From Candidatus Omnitrophota bacterium (GTDB lineage: Bacteria > Omnitrophota > Gorgyraeia > Zapsychrales > Zapsychraceae), in NCBI GenBank assembly GCA_020430005.1, contig JAGQKQ010000107.1:1-6289 (forward strand): 6,289 nucleotides of DNA, in the 5' to 3' direction. The first letter of the stretch is position 1, and every line of letters starts with the position of its first letter. Below the pieces are notes generated by a model. The model ran no database searches. It worked only from the letters and a program-made list of their open reading frames with translations, and was not told where the DNA came from. This document shows, piece after piece, positions 5,933 to 6,289 of this stretch. The translations under genes were made by a program, and so were the position numbers.

Positions 5933-6289
5933 TAATGATTTGACAGGTTCGAAAGCGGAGCGGCAGCGACGGTTTACGTTTTATCAAAAAATTATCGACA
6001 GGGTTTTCCGTCCCATGACACTGGGCCGTTTAAAAATAACTCTTCCCGAGGGCCAAGTGCTGTCTTATGGAGAAGGAAAGGGCGGTGTTGAGGCGGCGCT
6101 TACCGTTAAGAATAATGATTTCTTTAAAAAGTGTGTGCTGTTCGGGGATGTGGGATTTGGGGAATCTTATGTGGACGGTGATTGGGAGACGGAGGACATT
6201 ACCAAAGTTATTGAATGGATGATCACCAATGTTGACAATCACCCAACGCTGATGGCGGATAAGCAAAAACGTAAACCGGTGAATCTTCT
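5913..6289 (+). CDS. cyclopropane-fatty-acyl-phospholipid synthase-type methyltransferase (5' part)
   Basis: About 125 residues are visible before the window ends; the frame is still open and the protein is not broken. They match the N-terminal, SCP2-like domain of CFA-synthase-type proteins (COG2230): LGRLKITLPEGQVLSYG (37-53), AALTVKNNDFFKKCVLFGDVG (61-81) and the signature GFGESYVDGDWETEDI (81-96). Family members are usually about 380-420 residues, with the SAM-binding methyltransferase domain following, so roughly two thirds lies beyond the edge. They transfer a methylene or methyl group from SAM to the double bond of unsaturated phospholipid acyl chains at the inner membrane. Within this cluster it is the better candidate for the first methylation step (UfaM-like), by inference. 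GTG start with an excellent SD; 20-nt overlap with the DUF1365 gene suggests coupled translation in a different frame. Confidence 0.83.
   Translation, partial: MSGPRIDNDLTGSKAERQRRFTFYQKIIDRVFRPMTLGRLKITLPEGQVLSYGEGKGGVEAALTVKNNDFFKKCVLFGDVGFGESYVDGDWETEDITKVIEWMITNVDNHPTLMADKQKRKPVNL

Noticed and set aside
6030..6266. Reverse-strand open frame near the right edge
   Set aside because: It lies opposite the CFA-synthase N-terminal domain, whose motifs and SD on the + strand are convincing.
1..6289. CRISPR arrays, tRNA or rRNA genes, insertion sequences
   Set aside because: No spaced direct repeats, cloverleaf-like sequence or transposase fragments seen; almost all the window is coding on the + strand.

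Overview
The window holds eight genes, all on the + strand and closely packed: seven complete and the eighth cut off by the right edge. Five of the seven junctions have gaps of 13 nt or less, or overlaps of 4 to 20 nt, so the set reads as one operon. Base composition is moderate (by eye, low-40s % GC). The protein families, a Sec-type signal peptide and Shine-Dalgarno sites point to a Gram-negative bacterium, probably a proteobacterium or relative. I cannot name a genus from the sequence.

Layout. Positions 1-130 hold a leader with a candidate sigma70-type promoter and a perfect 7-bp inverted repeat lying over its -10 region. Then come: a secreted chalcone-isomerase-like protein (131-721); a PAS/LOV-like sensor fused to a LuxR-type DNA-binding domain (765-1595); a small SnoaL/NTF2-like protein (1609-2040); a DUF1295 membrane protein of the steroid-5-alpha-reductase / ICMT-like superfamily (2042-2830); a SAM-dependent methyltransferase of the cyclopropane-fatty-acid-synthase (CFA) superfamily that strongly resembles plant coclaurine N-methyltransferases (2827-3879); a COG2907-type FAD-dependent oxidoreductase (3888-5156); a DUF1365 protein (5147-5932); and the N-terminal part of a second, more conventional CFA-synthase-type methyltransferase (5913 to the end).

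Interpretation. FAD oxidoreductase, DUF1365, CFA-type methyltransferase, SnoaL-like and chalcone-isomerase-like genes recur together in proteobacterial clusters, often under the RpoE-ChrR photooxidative-stress system. Related gene sets make methylated unsaturated and furan fatty acids from phospholipid acyl chains (UfaM, UfaD and UfaO in Rhodobacter sphaeroides; FufM in Rhodopseudomonas palustris). By analogy, the two methyltransferases would add methyl groups to unsaturated acyl chains in the membrane, the flavoprotein would desaturate or oxidise the product, and the DUF1295, DUF1365, SnoaL and CHI-fold proteins would supply further reductive, binding or transport steps. The sequence supports the families; the exact chemistry is inference.

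The most unusual part is the regulator. No ECF sigma/anti-sigma pair is visible here. The embedded regulator has a LOV-like flavin pocket (R66, Q69, N97, N107, Q128 kept) but proline where the photoactive cysteine should be. This suggests a redox-, oxygen- or flavin-radical-responsive switch for membrane-lipid modification.
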